This document shows, piece after piece, positions 1 through 10,282 of a stretch of DNA of 46,492 nucleotides. This stretch comes from Coprinopsis marcescibilis (lineage: Eukaryota; Basidiomycota; Agaricomycetes; Agaricales; Psathyrellaceae): contig ML210365.1 in NCBI GenBank assembly GCA_004369085.1, positions 1 through 46,492 on the forward strand, written 5' to 3'. The notes under the pieces were generated by a model. It was not told where the DNA came from. It did not search any database and saw only the letters and a list, made by a program, of their open reading frames with translations. The position numbers and the translations under genes are program-made. How positions within the stretch are numbered: position 1 is the stretch's first letter; every line of letters starts with the position of its first letter.

Positions 1-574
1 ATGTTTCAAAAATATATTCGATTTACGTGAGATTTACGCCAAATCGGGGTCCGGCCCAGACACACGGATCTCGGTGGGGTTGCGCACCCCCAGTACTAGA
101 CCGACTTTCCGAATTTCCTAGAGAACAGGCATTCTGCCGATCGGCGATCAGACGTCCTCGGCAATTGCCGACGGCCTCAGCCACATTCTCCACTGGCGGT
201 CAGCCATTCTAGGTTCAATTCATTCGATCCTGGACCAGCCGGTCTGAGTCGGGTTAGGAATTCTTATGCGGTGGAACAAGTCCTCTACCCATCCACTACC
301 TGCCCAACCGGCAGGCGACATATCCGGCCAACGCTTTCAACACGGCTCGACTTGGTCCAACGAGCGGCAACCCCTTCGCCACCCACCGTCGGCCAGCCCA
401 GGCGGATGGGCACTCGTATAAAACCGCGCCTAGCATGGGCTACAGTTGCTTCGTGCCCTTCTGTCTTCGCTTTGAGAGTGATCAATTTGACGCAACTCAC
501 AGTCACGACCTTCCGTCCCAAATCAACCGTCTGAACTATATCTGCGATATACCCATAACCTCGAAAGCAGCAAA
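1..574. other. 5' flank of the FAD monooxygenase gene
   Basis: No convincing coding region is seen here. The open frames either lack an ATG or are antisense to the monooxygenase. The stretch reads as a promoter and 5' leader, with a TATA box near 417. Confidence 0.5.
417..423 (+). promoter_or_regulatory. TATA box of the FAD monooxygenase gene
   Basis: TATAAAA lies about 155 nt upstream of the ATG at 575, a normal distance for a fungal TATA box plus leader. This is inferred from motif and position only. Confidence 0.45.
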
Positions 575-2748
575 ATGGCGATTGGCAACAACAACAATAC
601 GGGTGCGAGGCAACCAGGAGAGAAGCTACGTGTGGCCATTGTGTATTTATCCCCTCTTCCTCGCGTTCCTCGATTTCCGACAAGCTCCCTGACTCTTCCC
701 TTTCTACAGTGGCGCGGGCATTGGTGGCCTTATGCTCACCGCCGCCCTTGCTCACTTTGACAGGGACACACAAAACCTCGACGTGCGCGTATACGAGGCG
801 GCGCCTGCTCTGGCCGAGATTGGTGCCGGCATAAACCTCTGGCTCAGGAGCTGGGAGATCATTAAAAAGTTGAATTTGGAGGGGTTGTTCGTAAAGATGA
901 TGCAAGAGGCGCCGACCGAGAAGTCGCGTAAGCAATTTATCGTGCTGCATTCTCCTCTTGTCGTACTAACCATCTCCGCAGGGCTTGTGTTCCAGCTGCG
1001 CAAGAGCGACCAAGACCAGGGTGTACATATGAGTGATTTGTGGATGAAGGGTTCGTTATTGCTCCTCATCCCCTCTATCTTACATCCGTCAACTTAATCC
1101 CGCTCTCCCAGGCGGTACCATGCGCTTCCACCGTGCCGAGCTCCAAATGTCGCTCATGTCCCTCGTCGGTTCCCAAGTACAGCTCAACCGCCGCCTCTCC
1201 TCTTACACCGAATACCAAAACCACGTTGAGCTTCTCTTTGCCGACGGCTCTCTTGTGAACTGCGACGTTCTCGTCGCTGCAGATGGTATCCGCAGTGCTA
1301 CCCGCAAGCAGTACCTCTCCAGCGTGAGAAGGGAGCTAAAGGCTAAAGAGGAGATGAAACGGCCAGGTCGGCGGGGTAACTTGAGTATGAGCAGAAGGGC
1401 CAGTAGTGGTGGTTTAGGTGGCATAGGCTCTCCCGAAGAACAGGAGGGGGAGGATACGGACCCCGTCTGGTCAGGCACCCTTGCTTATAGAGGGTTGTTG
1501 GCGCACGAGAAGATTGAGCGCGAGTTCCCTGGGCATAGGGGTATGACTCGTCCTGTTATCGTGCGTACCATTTTGCCTGGCGTTTCGTTTCACGAAGCTC
1601 ATCCTGTGTTTTTCTCCTCTGGTATAGTACTGCGGCAAATATAAGCATCTCGTTGTATATCCTCTCTCTAACGGAAGGTTCACAAACGTGGTTGCGTTCA
1701 CGACTGACCCGAAGAGCGAGGGTATGGCGTGGCCCAAGGACAAGCCTGCCACTGGCTCGGCAACGCAGGAGGAGCTGAGGGAGGAGTACAAAGGATGGGA
1801 GCCCGAGGTGCAGGCATTGATCAACGTAAGCACCCATATCCTCCACTCATCCTACGTACATACACGAGCTCACAACTGTCTGATGTTTCCAGTGCATCGA
1901 GTCCCCAAGCAAATGGGCGATCAACAACTTGAACCCGATCGAAAGTTTTGCGTCTCATAGGGTGTTCCTCGCTGGCGACTCTGTGAGTTCGCGTTCTTCT
2001 CTTTTTAACTACCTTTTATCCTGAATTCAACTGACTGTGCCCATCCTTTTTGGCAGGCCCATGCGATGACCCCTCATCAAGGCGCCGGAGCTGGCCAAGC
2101 CATCGAAGACGCGTACATCCTCGCTTCCCTCCTAACCCAACCAGGCGTCACGCGCGACAGCATCCCTGCGATCGCAGAGGTGTATAGCAACGTGAGATGT
2201 CCGGCTGCGAACGCTGTTCTGTTGGCCAGTCGTGATCAAGGTGAGTTATTCTGTCTTGCTTCCGAGAACCCCGTCGTTAACGATTCTCGCCCGCCATAGG
2301 CAAATGGTGCGAACTCGACCACCCCCACCCTCTGTTACAGGGCACCAAGGAAGGAGAGGTGGTTGGGAACGCGGTGTTGGACGACGTTTTTGCGGATATT
2401 AGTGAGGCGTGGGAGTGGGTATGGAGAGGGAGCGCGGAGACTGATAGGGAGAGGGCTGTGGAGATGCTGAGGAATGTGGATGCTGGGGGTGTTGGTGCGG
2501 CGGTTGGTGGTGGGTGGGGACTTGGGGCCGGAACGGCTTTGCTGGGACGGGCGCGTGCGGCGTCGTATGGATCTGCGGATGCGTCGATGGCGGCAAACAA
2601 GGTGAAGGCGCGGATGGATTTGGATGCGGGTATGGGTACGCGTGGTGCGGGTGATAAGTCTGAGAGGGTTGTGATGGGTGCTATGGGTGAGATGGCTGCT
2701 ATGGTTAGTGAAGGTGAGGGTGCGAGGGAGGGTTGTGTTGTTATGTGA
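575..2748 (+). CDS. FAD-dependent monooxygenase, salicylate-hydroxylase-like
   Basis: Eight exons close in phase: 575-642, 710-927, 982-1050, 1112-1560, 1628-1825, 1893-1982, 2057-2240 and 2300-2748, giving 574 aa. Exon 1/2 joins into the Rossmann motif VAIVGAGIGG. An FAD-contacting VAADGIRS follows in exon 4. Exons 6-7 make the flavin motif GDSAHAMTPHQGAGAGQAIEDA-like, split around the GDS/AHAM intron. This order is that of class A flavoprotein hydroxylases, which use NAD(P)H and O2 to hydroxylate aromatic substrates. The real substrate cannot be read from sequence. The C-terminal ~90 residues are a Gly/Ala/Met-rich extension not needed by the fold, ending in CVVM, a CaaX-like box. The ATG at 575 is chosen because it directly precedes the Rossmann strand. 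The neighbour at 3.4 kb is unrelated. Confidence 0.9.
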
Positions 2749-3426
2749 AGTTGCCGATGTGGCCGTTAGACAAGTTGGTGAAGGGGTTGATCTGTCATGA
2801 ATAGACAGCCCAAGGAAGGAGTTTAAACTTTGAAATTGTAAAATATATTCTGCTGTAGCTGTTGTATCCTGTTTTGCCGTCATGTTTTTGGGGAATTGGA
2901 TTTGTTATTTCTGTTAGTGTCACTACCCTGAGGTTCTGACTGGATTTGGGCGCCAAATTTCTATACCGTCTCATTAGTAATTACTAAAATGTCCTTGAAA
3001 CTGACTACAGCCTGGGGATTTCATATGGACCTGTTGTTTCCCAGTACAGAAACACCTCACACTCCTTCGTCCACCCTGTCTGGGTACAGTGAGATATAGG
3101 ATAGGACTACATAGCTCTCCTGGCAACTCAGGCATGCGAGCTATTGCTGCGCGACTTGGCATCAGTAGACCAGGCACTCATTTAAACACCTACGCAATAA
3201 TGTCCCTCCAAGCCCAGCCATCTAGCAGACCTATTTGATGTCCTTCAGCCTATCATCGTTCAACGTGGAACAAAGCAAATTCATTTTCAGTGTTTACATG
3301 CATACATCGGGCGACATGGAACCTCACAAGGCGAAGTGACCTTTCCATCTGTTTCGTGTGATTCTTTTCTCAAGCGCCTCGGCCAGTGACACCCATTATA
3401 CTCTGCACCCGCTCTCCTAGTGTTGG
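2749..3426. other. Intergenic, convergent 3' ends
   Basis: This stretch lies between the monooxygenase (+) and the small membrane protein (-), which converge. No ORF with a convincing start or splice pattern is seen, so it is probably terminators and spacer. Confidence 0.5.
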
Positions 3427-4576
3427 CTACGCACCATAACTGTTCTGCCTCCTAGGATCCCTCGCTCTAGTGGCACCAAAGGGATCGTTGCGGTCGAGCC
3501 AACGCATAACGCTGCGCTCAGCACCACCAGGGAAGACAGGTGGAGGCAGCTTGGAAACACGATCGGCTTCTCGAATGGCAAGTATGATGAACAAGATGGT
3601 GAGGAGCACTAATCGCGGATTGTGTTGGCTTAATGCGTCGAAAGTGGCAAGCATGGATACGCACTGGTAAGAGCACCTAAGCACGAAATGGCACCCATTG
3701 TTGTCAGGACACTGCAGACACCTTGGCCAAGCACCTTGAAGTCTTCATTGTCTCCGCTGTAGCAACGCATAGGGAGCTCCTTGAGTTGGGCTAGGGCTGA
3801 GACTGGAAGAAAGACATCGTTAGCAGCGATGCATGGCTCTGCATGGAAAGTACGTACGTCCGAACAGGACGGCGATACCGAGGGTGATGAGAACATCGAT
3901 GAAGGTCGGGTCGTGTGGATGTTCGCCATAGATCTGGTCCTTGGCTCGTTGTACGCTGAATAACGTTGCCATGGACAAAGTTTGAAGTGCAGCGTTGGCC
4001 AAGGAGTTTCGACAGCGCGTGGTTGCATGATTGGTTAGTTGATCCGTCAGGGGGAGATGGTGCCGACGAGGCCGGGGAACGAGGTTCCGGAGAAAGATCG
4101 ATGCGATGGATAAAAACAAGGGGCAGCGATAGTAGAAGGGGGGAAATGGACGAAAAAAAACTATGAGCGCATGGATAAGTCTCCTGAATGGACAGACTTA
4201 CAAGTAGCAAAGAGCAGCAAAAGTTCCTAGAGCCAACAAGATGGAAACAATACCAAGACCGAACATGAGCGCTGATGGAATGCGTTGTTAGCTGCTCGCT
4301 TTCGGGGATATCTCGGGATGAGCCGATACCCACGTTCTTTCTTAGGAGGCAAGTACGAAAGGCAGATGATGCCCAGGATGAGCGTTGAGGCCGTGAAGAA
4401 TATGGCCACACCTGCACACGCTCAGATATAAGCATATCGTTGCAACTACGAGCGCTTGACGCACCTAGGTATGTTCTCCATTCTGCCAACGTATTACCGA
4501 GTGATTTGAAGAAGCCTGGGGGCTTAGGAGTGGAACCATCGACGTTGGCTGCAGTAGTGGGAGTTGGAACGCTCAT
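3427..4576 (-). CDS. Four-pass membrane protein, MARVEL-like topology
   Basis: Six exons on the minus strand close in phase: 4576-4465, 4411-4334, 4271-4202, 3955-3858, 3802-3735 and 3663-3427, giving 220 aa. Hydrophobic segments fall in exon 2 (VAIFFTASTLILGIICLSYL), exon 3 (LMFGLGIVSILLALGTFAAL), exon 4 (VLITLGIAVLFG) and exon 6 (LVLLTILFIILAI). That gives four passes, a loop with two Cys before the last, and a polar C-tail. The layout resembles fungal MARVEL-type proteins, but no diagnostic motif was seen, so the family is inference. The third intron (4201-3956) is 246 nt, long for this genome, and could hide another exon or an alternative start. Confidence 0.65.
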
Positions 4577-4905
4577 GATGATAAATCTTCGTTGTTCCTC
4601 TGAAATCTGGGTCGTAAAACGTTATGTGTGTGCTTGAAGTCGTCGCAGGGAATTGAATTGAGTTTGATTTAGATAGAATTGCAGCCAGGCAGTAAGTCAG
4701 GCTATCCAAATCGACGATATTGACGATATTGCACCGATTTCAGTGATATCGTATTCAGAAGCTGGAGAATACGCACATATAGATCAACTATTTACTTTGG
4801 TTTCCTTCGAGCTCAGCTCTTGTGCATAACCCAGGCTAGGAGGCGAATGGGTGGTTGGGGGTGACGACCAGCGTAACGACAACAACTGAAACGTTGTTGC
4901 TGGTG

Positions 4906-5430
4906 TTATATGCATTTCGGAGGGTATTGCGGAGGATAGTGAGGTGATGGAGGCGGTGCAGGGCTGATGAAAGTCAAGAAACGGGGTTTGATTGTGCCAG
5001 TGTGCAGTGATTGGATCACCACCAAATCTCCGTGCCGAGCCCGCATTCCTTGAGGATGAAATAGCGATGAGAGGGCTGGATAGAGGGAGAGATCACATAT
5101 ACATCTTCCCAAGCAGGACCGATTCTCATGATGGACCTGAGTCTCTTCTTTAGTGTGTACCTCGATTAGAATTGTGCTTGAAGCTTTGAAGATATGAACT
5201 GGTGTTTCTACATGTTGTGTTGCACTCCTTGGGAATGTGACCCTTAACCACCGGGTTCTCTGACAGGGGACTAAAAGGTGAAATGAATCGTATATCGTGC
5301 CGAGCCAGTTGCAATATATGAATCCGAGCCCCGAACCCATTTTGGCGCCCAGCCAAGCATCGGAATTAGCCGAACCACCAACATCGACATATTTTTTCAG
5401 TACTTCCTCACCGTTCTGGGGAGCCCTCAT
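4906..5430 (-). CDS. Hypothetical ORF, uncertain
   Basis: A 174-codon minus-strand frame opens with a true ATG (CAT at 5428-5430). The first half has mixed, protein-like composition (MRAPQNGEEVLKKYVDVGG). The second half ends in a Pro-rich tail. No domain, signal peptide or splice support was recognised. It lies in the 1-kb gap between the MARVEL-like gene and the membrane-protein array. It may be a genuine small gene, a relic, or chance. Confidence 0.2.
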   Translation of the reverse strand: MRAPQNGEEVLKKYVDVGGSANSDAWLGAKMGSGLGFIYCNWLGTIYDSFHLLVPCQRTRWLRVTFPRSATQHVETPVHIFKASSTILIEVHTKEETQVHHENRSCLGRCICDLSLYPALSSLFHPQGMRARHGDLVVIQSLHTGTIKPRFLTFISPAPPPSPHYPPQYPPKCI

Positions 5431-5593
5431 AAGCTTTTGGACCTCGATTTACAGTGTGTTTTGTTTGGAAGAATATCTAAACATAACCAAGGACTATGTA
5501 CTAACGAAAGCCCAATGGGAGGCCTTCTCGTAAGGTCAAAGGGGTCATCATATGTCGGAGCTGTTCCCATTTCCCACGAAGTTTCACGCCAAC

Positions 5594-6274
5594 ATGTCCG
5601 ATCGACCGACGTTCATTCATCATGTCGGCACATCGCCCAAAAACATCCTCCGTCTACTGTATGCCTCTCTCGCTCTCTCCCTCCTCGCATTCGGTATATC
5701 TGTGATTTATCGCGGCTACTCATCCCTCCGAATCGCACCTGTTGTCAGCCTAATCACATTCACCTTCGCAATTGTCCTTACGGTTCCGACATACAAAGTG
5801 GTATTCAATGACGACGTAACTACAAAAGCAGACCCAGATCACACTGGCAAGAAACGAGCAACGGTTCTCCGAGCGTTCAACGTCTTCCTCACCTTTACAC
5901 TCTCTATCCTCTGGTTCGCCATCTGGCGCTTTGAAGCCTTCGTTGCCAACAAAACAAGCGATATACTATCCATGCTCCCGCATCGCGACCCGGAAAGGAT
6001 GTGGCAGGAGGGTATATTCATGTTCCAACCAATATTGGTCCCCAAATATGTCCCATCTCCGATTAGCGCCTCCAATTGGGACCCGTCCGATCTAAGTCCT
6101 GAAGACACCGCACTCTGGCTGGAGTGGGTTATTGCTTCGCTAACACCTTTTGCGCGGGTCATCAGAGCCGAGTCACACTGTGCTTTGGCGCAATTTGGGG
6201 TGTTATTGGCAATAGGTACTCTGGCGATTCAAGAGAGGCGGGAGAGGAAAACACTGAGGGCCACCTCGGTTTGA
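5594..6274 (+). CDS. Four-pass membrane protein, array member 1
   Basis: Intronless, 226 aa from the ATG at 5594 (A at -3); an upstream in-frame ATG at 5552 would add 14 residues. The 5594 start is preferred because it aligns with the start of member 2. The first membrane segment carries the array signature ILRLLYASLALSLLAF. Three further hydrophobic stretches follow, then a C-terminal basic ERRERK tail. A loop of about 65 residues (MLPHRDPERMW and onward) precedes the last segment, longer than in members 4-7. The usual THKD-type motif after segment 2 is degenerate here. With member 2 it forms the most diverged pair of the array. Function unknown. Confidence 0.8.
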   Translation: MSDRPTFIHHVGTSPKNILRLLYASLALSLLAFGISVIYRGYSSLRIAPVVSLITFTFAIVLTVPTYKVVFNDDVTTKADPDHTGKKRATVLRAFNVFLTFTLSILWFAIWRFEAFVANKTSDILSMLPHRDPERMWQEGIFMFQPILVPKYVPSPISASNWDPSDLSPEDTALWLEWVIASLTPFARVIRAESHCALAQFGVLLAIGTLAIQERRERKTLRATSV

Positions 6275-6656
6275 TGATTGTTCTTTGTCACTCACATTAC
6301 TGCGATCTTTGTCTAACCTTTACAAACAGTGACTACGTCTTCGGCCTTTTCTGATAAACACTCACTTGCGCCAACGTATTTTATTTATATTCCTGAAGCT
6401 GTGGATCCCCTTGGGATTCTTTGCCTCTGACCATTGAGAGGTAGCAAGGTGTGGTTCAATTACTATGCTGTGGTTGAAATACCGTTCTTCTGTCGTCACG
6501 CACTGCACATCTATTTGAAGCTGCGGAAACCCGAGTACCGTCATAGCCACGTGTTTCGTCAACATTAAGCCAGATGCCCATCAGCCTCTTTGATCCCCCC
6601 CGCGTTTCCCTGCCTCAAGGCTAGTGTACCCCGTTCAACCCATTCTTTAAGCCAGA

Positions 6657-7409
6657 ATGCCTAGCTTGGACAAGCCGGACGAGGCAGACGTCCAAGCGAT
6701 GTCCCATCGTACAAAAACCATCCTTCGCCTCCTCTACGCTTCCCTCGCCTTGTCGGCCATCACCTTTGTGACATCTGCGATAAACCGTACGGAGTGGTCG
6801 TCCTTCCCTGCCTGTGTCATGGCAGCTCTCACATTCCCCTTCGTCCTGGCCCTCAGAGTCAGTACCCGCAAGGAGCTGAAGAAATCAGGCATAGTCTATC
6901 CAACCCACCTCTCCTTTGACAGCAACGGACTTCCTCGACCCGGCATGTACGCCAAGCCAAGCCCTCTGCCCATATACCAGAGACCCAATCTCATCGTCAC
7001 CTATGCCTTCACCATCATCTGGCTCCTTATTGGAGTAGCTGACTTCATCGCCCTCATGCAGGTCATAAACGAACTCTGGTTTTTCTATTCAGAGGGTGCA
7101 TCCGGAATGCTGGGCCGGCGGATTACCCCTCATGGAATCGAAATCGTTATTTTGTCGAAGAATGGCACGCTTTTATATCTCGTGGTTAAGGCTACTGAAG
7201 TAGCGTGCATCTTTGCGCAAATTGGGTTATTGTCTTGGGTGTGTGATTTGGGTAACAAGGGAGAGAAGGATGGAGGGAAGGAGGGAGAGGAGGAAAGAGT
7301 TGATGTGGTGTCCACTAGATCTGTGGAGATCGAATCATTGGATAAGTCTGCCAGTGGAAAAGAAGACCGGGCGGAACAGAAGGTTCTGGAGAAGGAAGCA
7401 ATGGTTTGA
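6657..7409 (+). CDS. Four-pass membrane protein, array member 2
   Basis: Intronless, 250 aa. It shares ILRLLYASLALS with member 1 in the first membrane segment. Segments 2-4 are recognisable, and the last (CIFAQIGLLSWVCDLG) matches the AQIxxL pattern of the family. Unlike its sisters it ends in a ~50-residue highly charged Lys/Glu tail, which should be cytosolic if the topology is even-pass with both ends inside. No known domain is seen. The 380-nt gap from member 1 suggests its own promoter. Confidence 0.8.
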   Translation: MPSLDKPDEADVQAMSHRTKTILRLLYASLALSAITFVTSAINRTEWSSFPACVMAALTFPFVLALRVSTRKELKKSGIVYPTHLSFDSNGLPRPGMYAKPSPLPIYQRPNLIVTYAFTIIWLLIGVADFIALMQVINELWFFYSEGASGMLGRRITPHGIEIVILSKNGTLLYLVVKATEVACIFAQIGLLSWVCDLGNKGEKDGGKEGEEERVDVVSTRSVEIESLDKSASGKEDRAEQKVLEKEAMV

Positions 7410-8226
7410 CTCGATGATATTGCTGTGTGTACTATATAGCGCCGTTGGAGTGGGTCGTAGCATAGGTACTTCATCATATGTCTCTGATATTATTTATATC
7501 TACTACAAGTAAGTCAAAATGTTGGAACCAATAAGCCCATTGAACTCCGATCATGATTGATACCCAAAAGGTATCCAAGTACGAGTATGATTTACGAAAG
7601 CAGAATCCGACCAAGAGCGGATCCACCACATGCCATCCTCGTCATTTCCAGTGAATGAGGGTAATCTGAGTTATGCTTTTTTATTGGGACAGGTCGTGAC
7701 ACTGCGATACATGTAGTAACCGACTCTAATAGTACAGCTTTGGGCGAGCATTTTATCCAACGGTATATATTATTTCTACCTCTTATTATCAATCTCAAAG
7801 TCAGAACTCAGCCACAGACCACTTATTTCGCTGTTTCAGAGGTTAAGAACAAGGCATGGTTCAGCAAATACCGCATACTTGCGATTCGGATTCGAAAGTA
7901 CTTGGTAGCGGCTGCCGTACGGGTTAGACGGAGACGCCGATAGTCCGGCGTGTGATTCTAACCCCGTTTCATCTTCGTTCTGAGGCTACTCCGGCGATCC
8001 AAAAGTCCCGTTTTGGAGCTCAGTGTCCCAGCGCGAGCGAGGGGTATAACGGGGGTATGTCCTGACGACCGCGCACAGCACCGTAAAGAAGACCGTATAT
8101 AAAAAAGGTAAATGAACCCTTTTCTTCCCCACATTTTCTTCCTATTCCAACTCCTTCCATAGCCAAGGTCAGTTGTCCCTGCTAACGCGCGCGGTTCTCA
8201 ATCTCACGGCTACTACTTCAGTCCAT
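7410..8226. other. Intergenic, promoter and leader of array member 3
   Basis: No gene is seen. The downstream part holds a TATA box at 8096. A putative 5'-UTR intron runs from GTCAGT near 8168 to CTTCAG just before the ATG at 8227, with a CTAAC branch-like motif. Confidence 0.45.
8096..8104 (+). promoter_or_regulatory. TATA box of array member 3
   Basis: TATATAAAA lies about 130 nt upstream of the chosen ATG. If the UTR intron is real, the mature leader would be short. Confidence 0.45.
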
Positions 8227-8997
8227 ATGTCCGCCGCCATCTACAGCAACGGTCCTTCAGGACAAGTTCCTCCACGGGCCATCAAGATTCGCGCGCTGCT
8301 CTACACGAGCATATTCCTCAGCGCCGCCGTCCTTGGAGTATCCCTCGTACACCTCGGCGCTCTCAGCCTCCTACTAGCACCCATATTTGGCGCCTTCACC
8401 TTGATATTCAGCATCACCCTCGTTATCCTCACGCACAAGGACATTAAGCGTTTCAGAAAGGGGCGCCCATTCAAATCAGCCGCGGGAGTAGTAGGCGCCC
8501 CGGATGGCACACAAACAGTAGCAGGAAACGCCGACATGATGATATATGCGAGCAAGATTGCTAGCATCGTCTTTGCGTTTCTCTTGCTTGTACTGCAGAT
8601 CGTTGCACTGGGCATGCAGATCGTGATCCTCGTTGGTTTAAGCCAGGTCTCCAACAGGACATTAACTGTATCTGGACCTCGTTTGGGATCTCGATCTCCT
8701 CAAGGAATCACTTTTGGCTCGGGAAGCGGGATTAGAGGTGGAAGCACTGGCTCTGGCTCTGGTGGCTCAAGCCTGAGCGTCAAAGTACCGAACCTCGAGC
8801 GCACATTGATTATGGGAGGAGTGGAGGCAGGGCTCATAGCTTTCCAAATTGGTATCTTGCTTTCAATCGGCATTGTATCCATCCTGGAGAGGAAGGCCGT
8901 GACGAAGCTGGCTAGAAGTGGAGGAAGATATTCGAATATTCAGGACGGAACCACAGCCTATGGAGATGGTGGTCACAACGTACGATATAACGCGTAG
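8227..8997 (+). CDS. Four-pass membrane protein, array member 3
   Basis: Intronless, 256 aa. The ATG at 8227 is chosen because the N-terminus MSAAIYSNGP matches member 4; the longer frame upstream starts at TTG. Hydrophobic segments lie near residues 23-44, 47-69, 108-136 and 195-221. The family signature ITLVILTHKDIKRFRKG follows segment 2, and SILERKAVTKL follows segment 4. Between segments 3 and 4 is a Gly/Ser-rich stretch (about 150-182) that member 4 lacks. The basic THKDxKxxRKG patch is probably a membrane-interface, cytosolic motif. No enzymatic residues are evident. Confidence 0.85.
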   Translation: MSAAIYSNGPSGQVPPRAIKIRALLYTSIFLSAAVLGVSLVHLGALSLLLAPIFGAFTLIFSITLVILTHKDIKRFRKGRPFKSAAGVVGAPDGTQTVAGNADMMIYASKIASIVFAFLLLVLQIVALGMQIVILVGLSQVSNRTLTVSGPRLGSRSPQGITFGSGSGIRGGSTGSGSGGSSLSVKVPNLERTLIMGGVEAGLIAFQIGILLSIGIVSILERKAVTKLARSGGRYSNIQDGTTAYGDGGHNVRYNA

Positions 8998-9375
8998 AGC
9001 TCGTTCTTAATAAATTTAATAATAACCTCTCTGTATGTTCAGTACTTGGCGTAACAGATGTGTATGGACAGAACTATATTCATGCCTCGGTTTATGGCAT
9101 ATGTTCATTTAGTTGAAACAGAGTCTGCGCTCACCCCGGTTGCACCGATCACCATCGATGTACGTGTGCCCAGTATCATTCAAATTGACTTTGCGTTACC
9201 TTTTATGCACAGTAGTACGATAGGATCAATGTTAGCCTGATGAGGGATGATTCTTCCAAACTTCAACTTACTACAGCTGCAACACTATATTAGGACATCG
9301 GTGTTCAGCTCGTAGCCGACCCTTCGCAGAATTCTCAAATCGCGACTTTCGCGTTCTCAAGGTTTTCCAAAGTGA

Positions 9376-9427
9376 AGAGCAAAGAGCAAAGAGCAAAGAG
9401 CAAAGAGCAAAGAGCAAAGAGCAAAGA
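9376..9427. repeat. 7-bp tandem repeat (AGAGCAA)x7.4
   Basis: Perfect direct repeats of AGAGCAA lie in the intergenic gap between array members 3 and 4, about 250 nt upstream of the member 4 ATG. It is absent from the otherwise similar promoter of member 3. Confidence 0.95.
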
Positions 9428-9547
9428 TCATTGCCGCGTAAGCGGGCTGTACGGGGACTCCTGCACGGTTGGGCGGTCATCCGTTACAAGCTGTCGAGGC
9501 CACTCCGGATCCGCCAATCCAGAAGCACCGCATAGAGAGCGATATAT

Positions 9548-9554
9548 TATAAAC
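9548..9554 (+). promoter_or_regulatory. TATA box of array member 4
   Basis: TATAAAC is followed by a leader (ACATTTTCTTCCTATTCC) nearly identical to that of member 3, and then by a putative UTR intron beginning GTCAGT. Confidence 0.4.
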
Positions 9555-9673
9555 AAAGCATTGAACCCTCCTCTTCCACACATTTTCTTCCTATTCCCAG
9601 TTCTTTGACATAGGTCAGTCACCCAGCTTTTAATGCGCCAATTATCTCAGAGGCTGATGTTATTTCGGTCGAT

Positions 9674-10282
9674 ATGTCCGCTATCTACAGCAACGGTCCT
9701 GGGCAAGTCCCTGAGCGGGCCACCACGATCCGGGGGCTGCGCTACGGGAGCTTGTTCTTCTCCCTCTCCGCCCTTGGCCTTTCCCTCGTACACCTTGGCT
9801 TTCTTAGCTATTTTATAGCGCCTATGGCTGATTTTCTCACCGCAATACTCAGTACCACTCTTCTCTCCCTAACGCACAAGGACATAAAGCGTTTCAGGAA
9901 GGGGCGCCAGTTCAAATCAGCCGGCGAGGTATTAGGCGCTTCGGATGGTCAAACAACAGGAAATGCAGACATGGTGATTAATGCGAGTAAAGTCGCGAGT
10001 ATTGTCTGTGCTTTTCTCTTGCTTGCACTATGGTTTGTCGCACTATGCTTGGTGCTCCTTATCCTCGTCAGTTTAAACGCCAGCAGCAAAGAGTGGTTGT
10101 TAGGCAGAGTAAACGTTGACCGCACGTCCTTGATTGGAGGAATAGAGGTACTGCTTATAAGTATCCTCGTCGTTATCTTCATTTTGATCTGCACATTAGC
10201 GGTCCAGGAAAGGAAGGCCGTGCTAAAGCTGAGTCGAAGTGGAGGAAGATACTGGCATATTCAAGAGGGAGGCACCACGTAG
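9674..10282 (+). CDS. Four-pass membrane protein, array member 4
   Basis: Intronless, 202 aa. It is closely similar to member 3: N-terminus MSAIYSNGPGQVPERA, then LTHKDIKRFRKGRQFKSAG and VQERKAVLKLSRSGGRY. It differs by loss of the Gly/Ser loop and a shorter C-tail. The similarity extends into the promoter and leader, so this is a recent tandem duplicate of member 3. Four hydrophobic segments lie near 21-42, 45-67, 104-132 and 148-178. Function unknown. Confidence 0.85.
   Translation: MSAIYSNGPGQVPERATTIRGLRYGSLFFSLSALGLSLVHLGFLSYFIAPMADFLTAILSTTLLSLTHKDIKRFRKGRQFKSAGEVLGASDGQTTGNADMVINASKVASIVCAFLLLALWFVALCLVLLILVSLNASSKEWLLGRVNVDRTSLIGGIEVLLISILVVIFILICTLAVQERKAVLKLSRSGGRYWHIQEGGTT

Noticed and set aside
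285..950. 221-codon minus-strand frame over the start of the FAD monooxygenase
   Set aside because: It is antisense to well-supported exons with the Rossmann motif, and its composition has no domain. It is a shadow frame.
2335..2883. 182-codon minus-strand frame
   Set aside because: It mirrors the Gly/Ala-rich last exon of the monooxygenase; the His/Thr/Ser-rich composition is typical of an antisense shadow.
8173..8226. Longer start for array member 3
   Set aside because: The first codon is TTG, and the segment looks like a UTR intron. The ATG at 8227 matches the twin gene.
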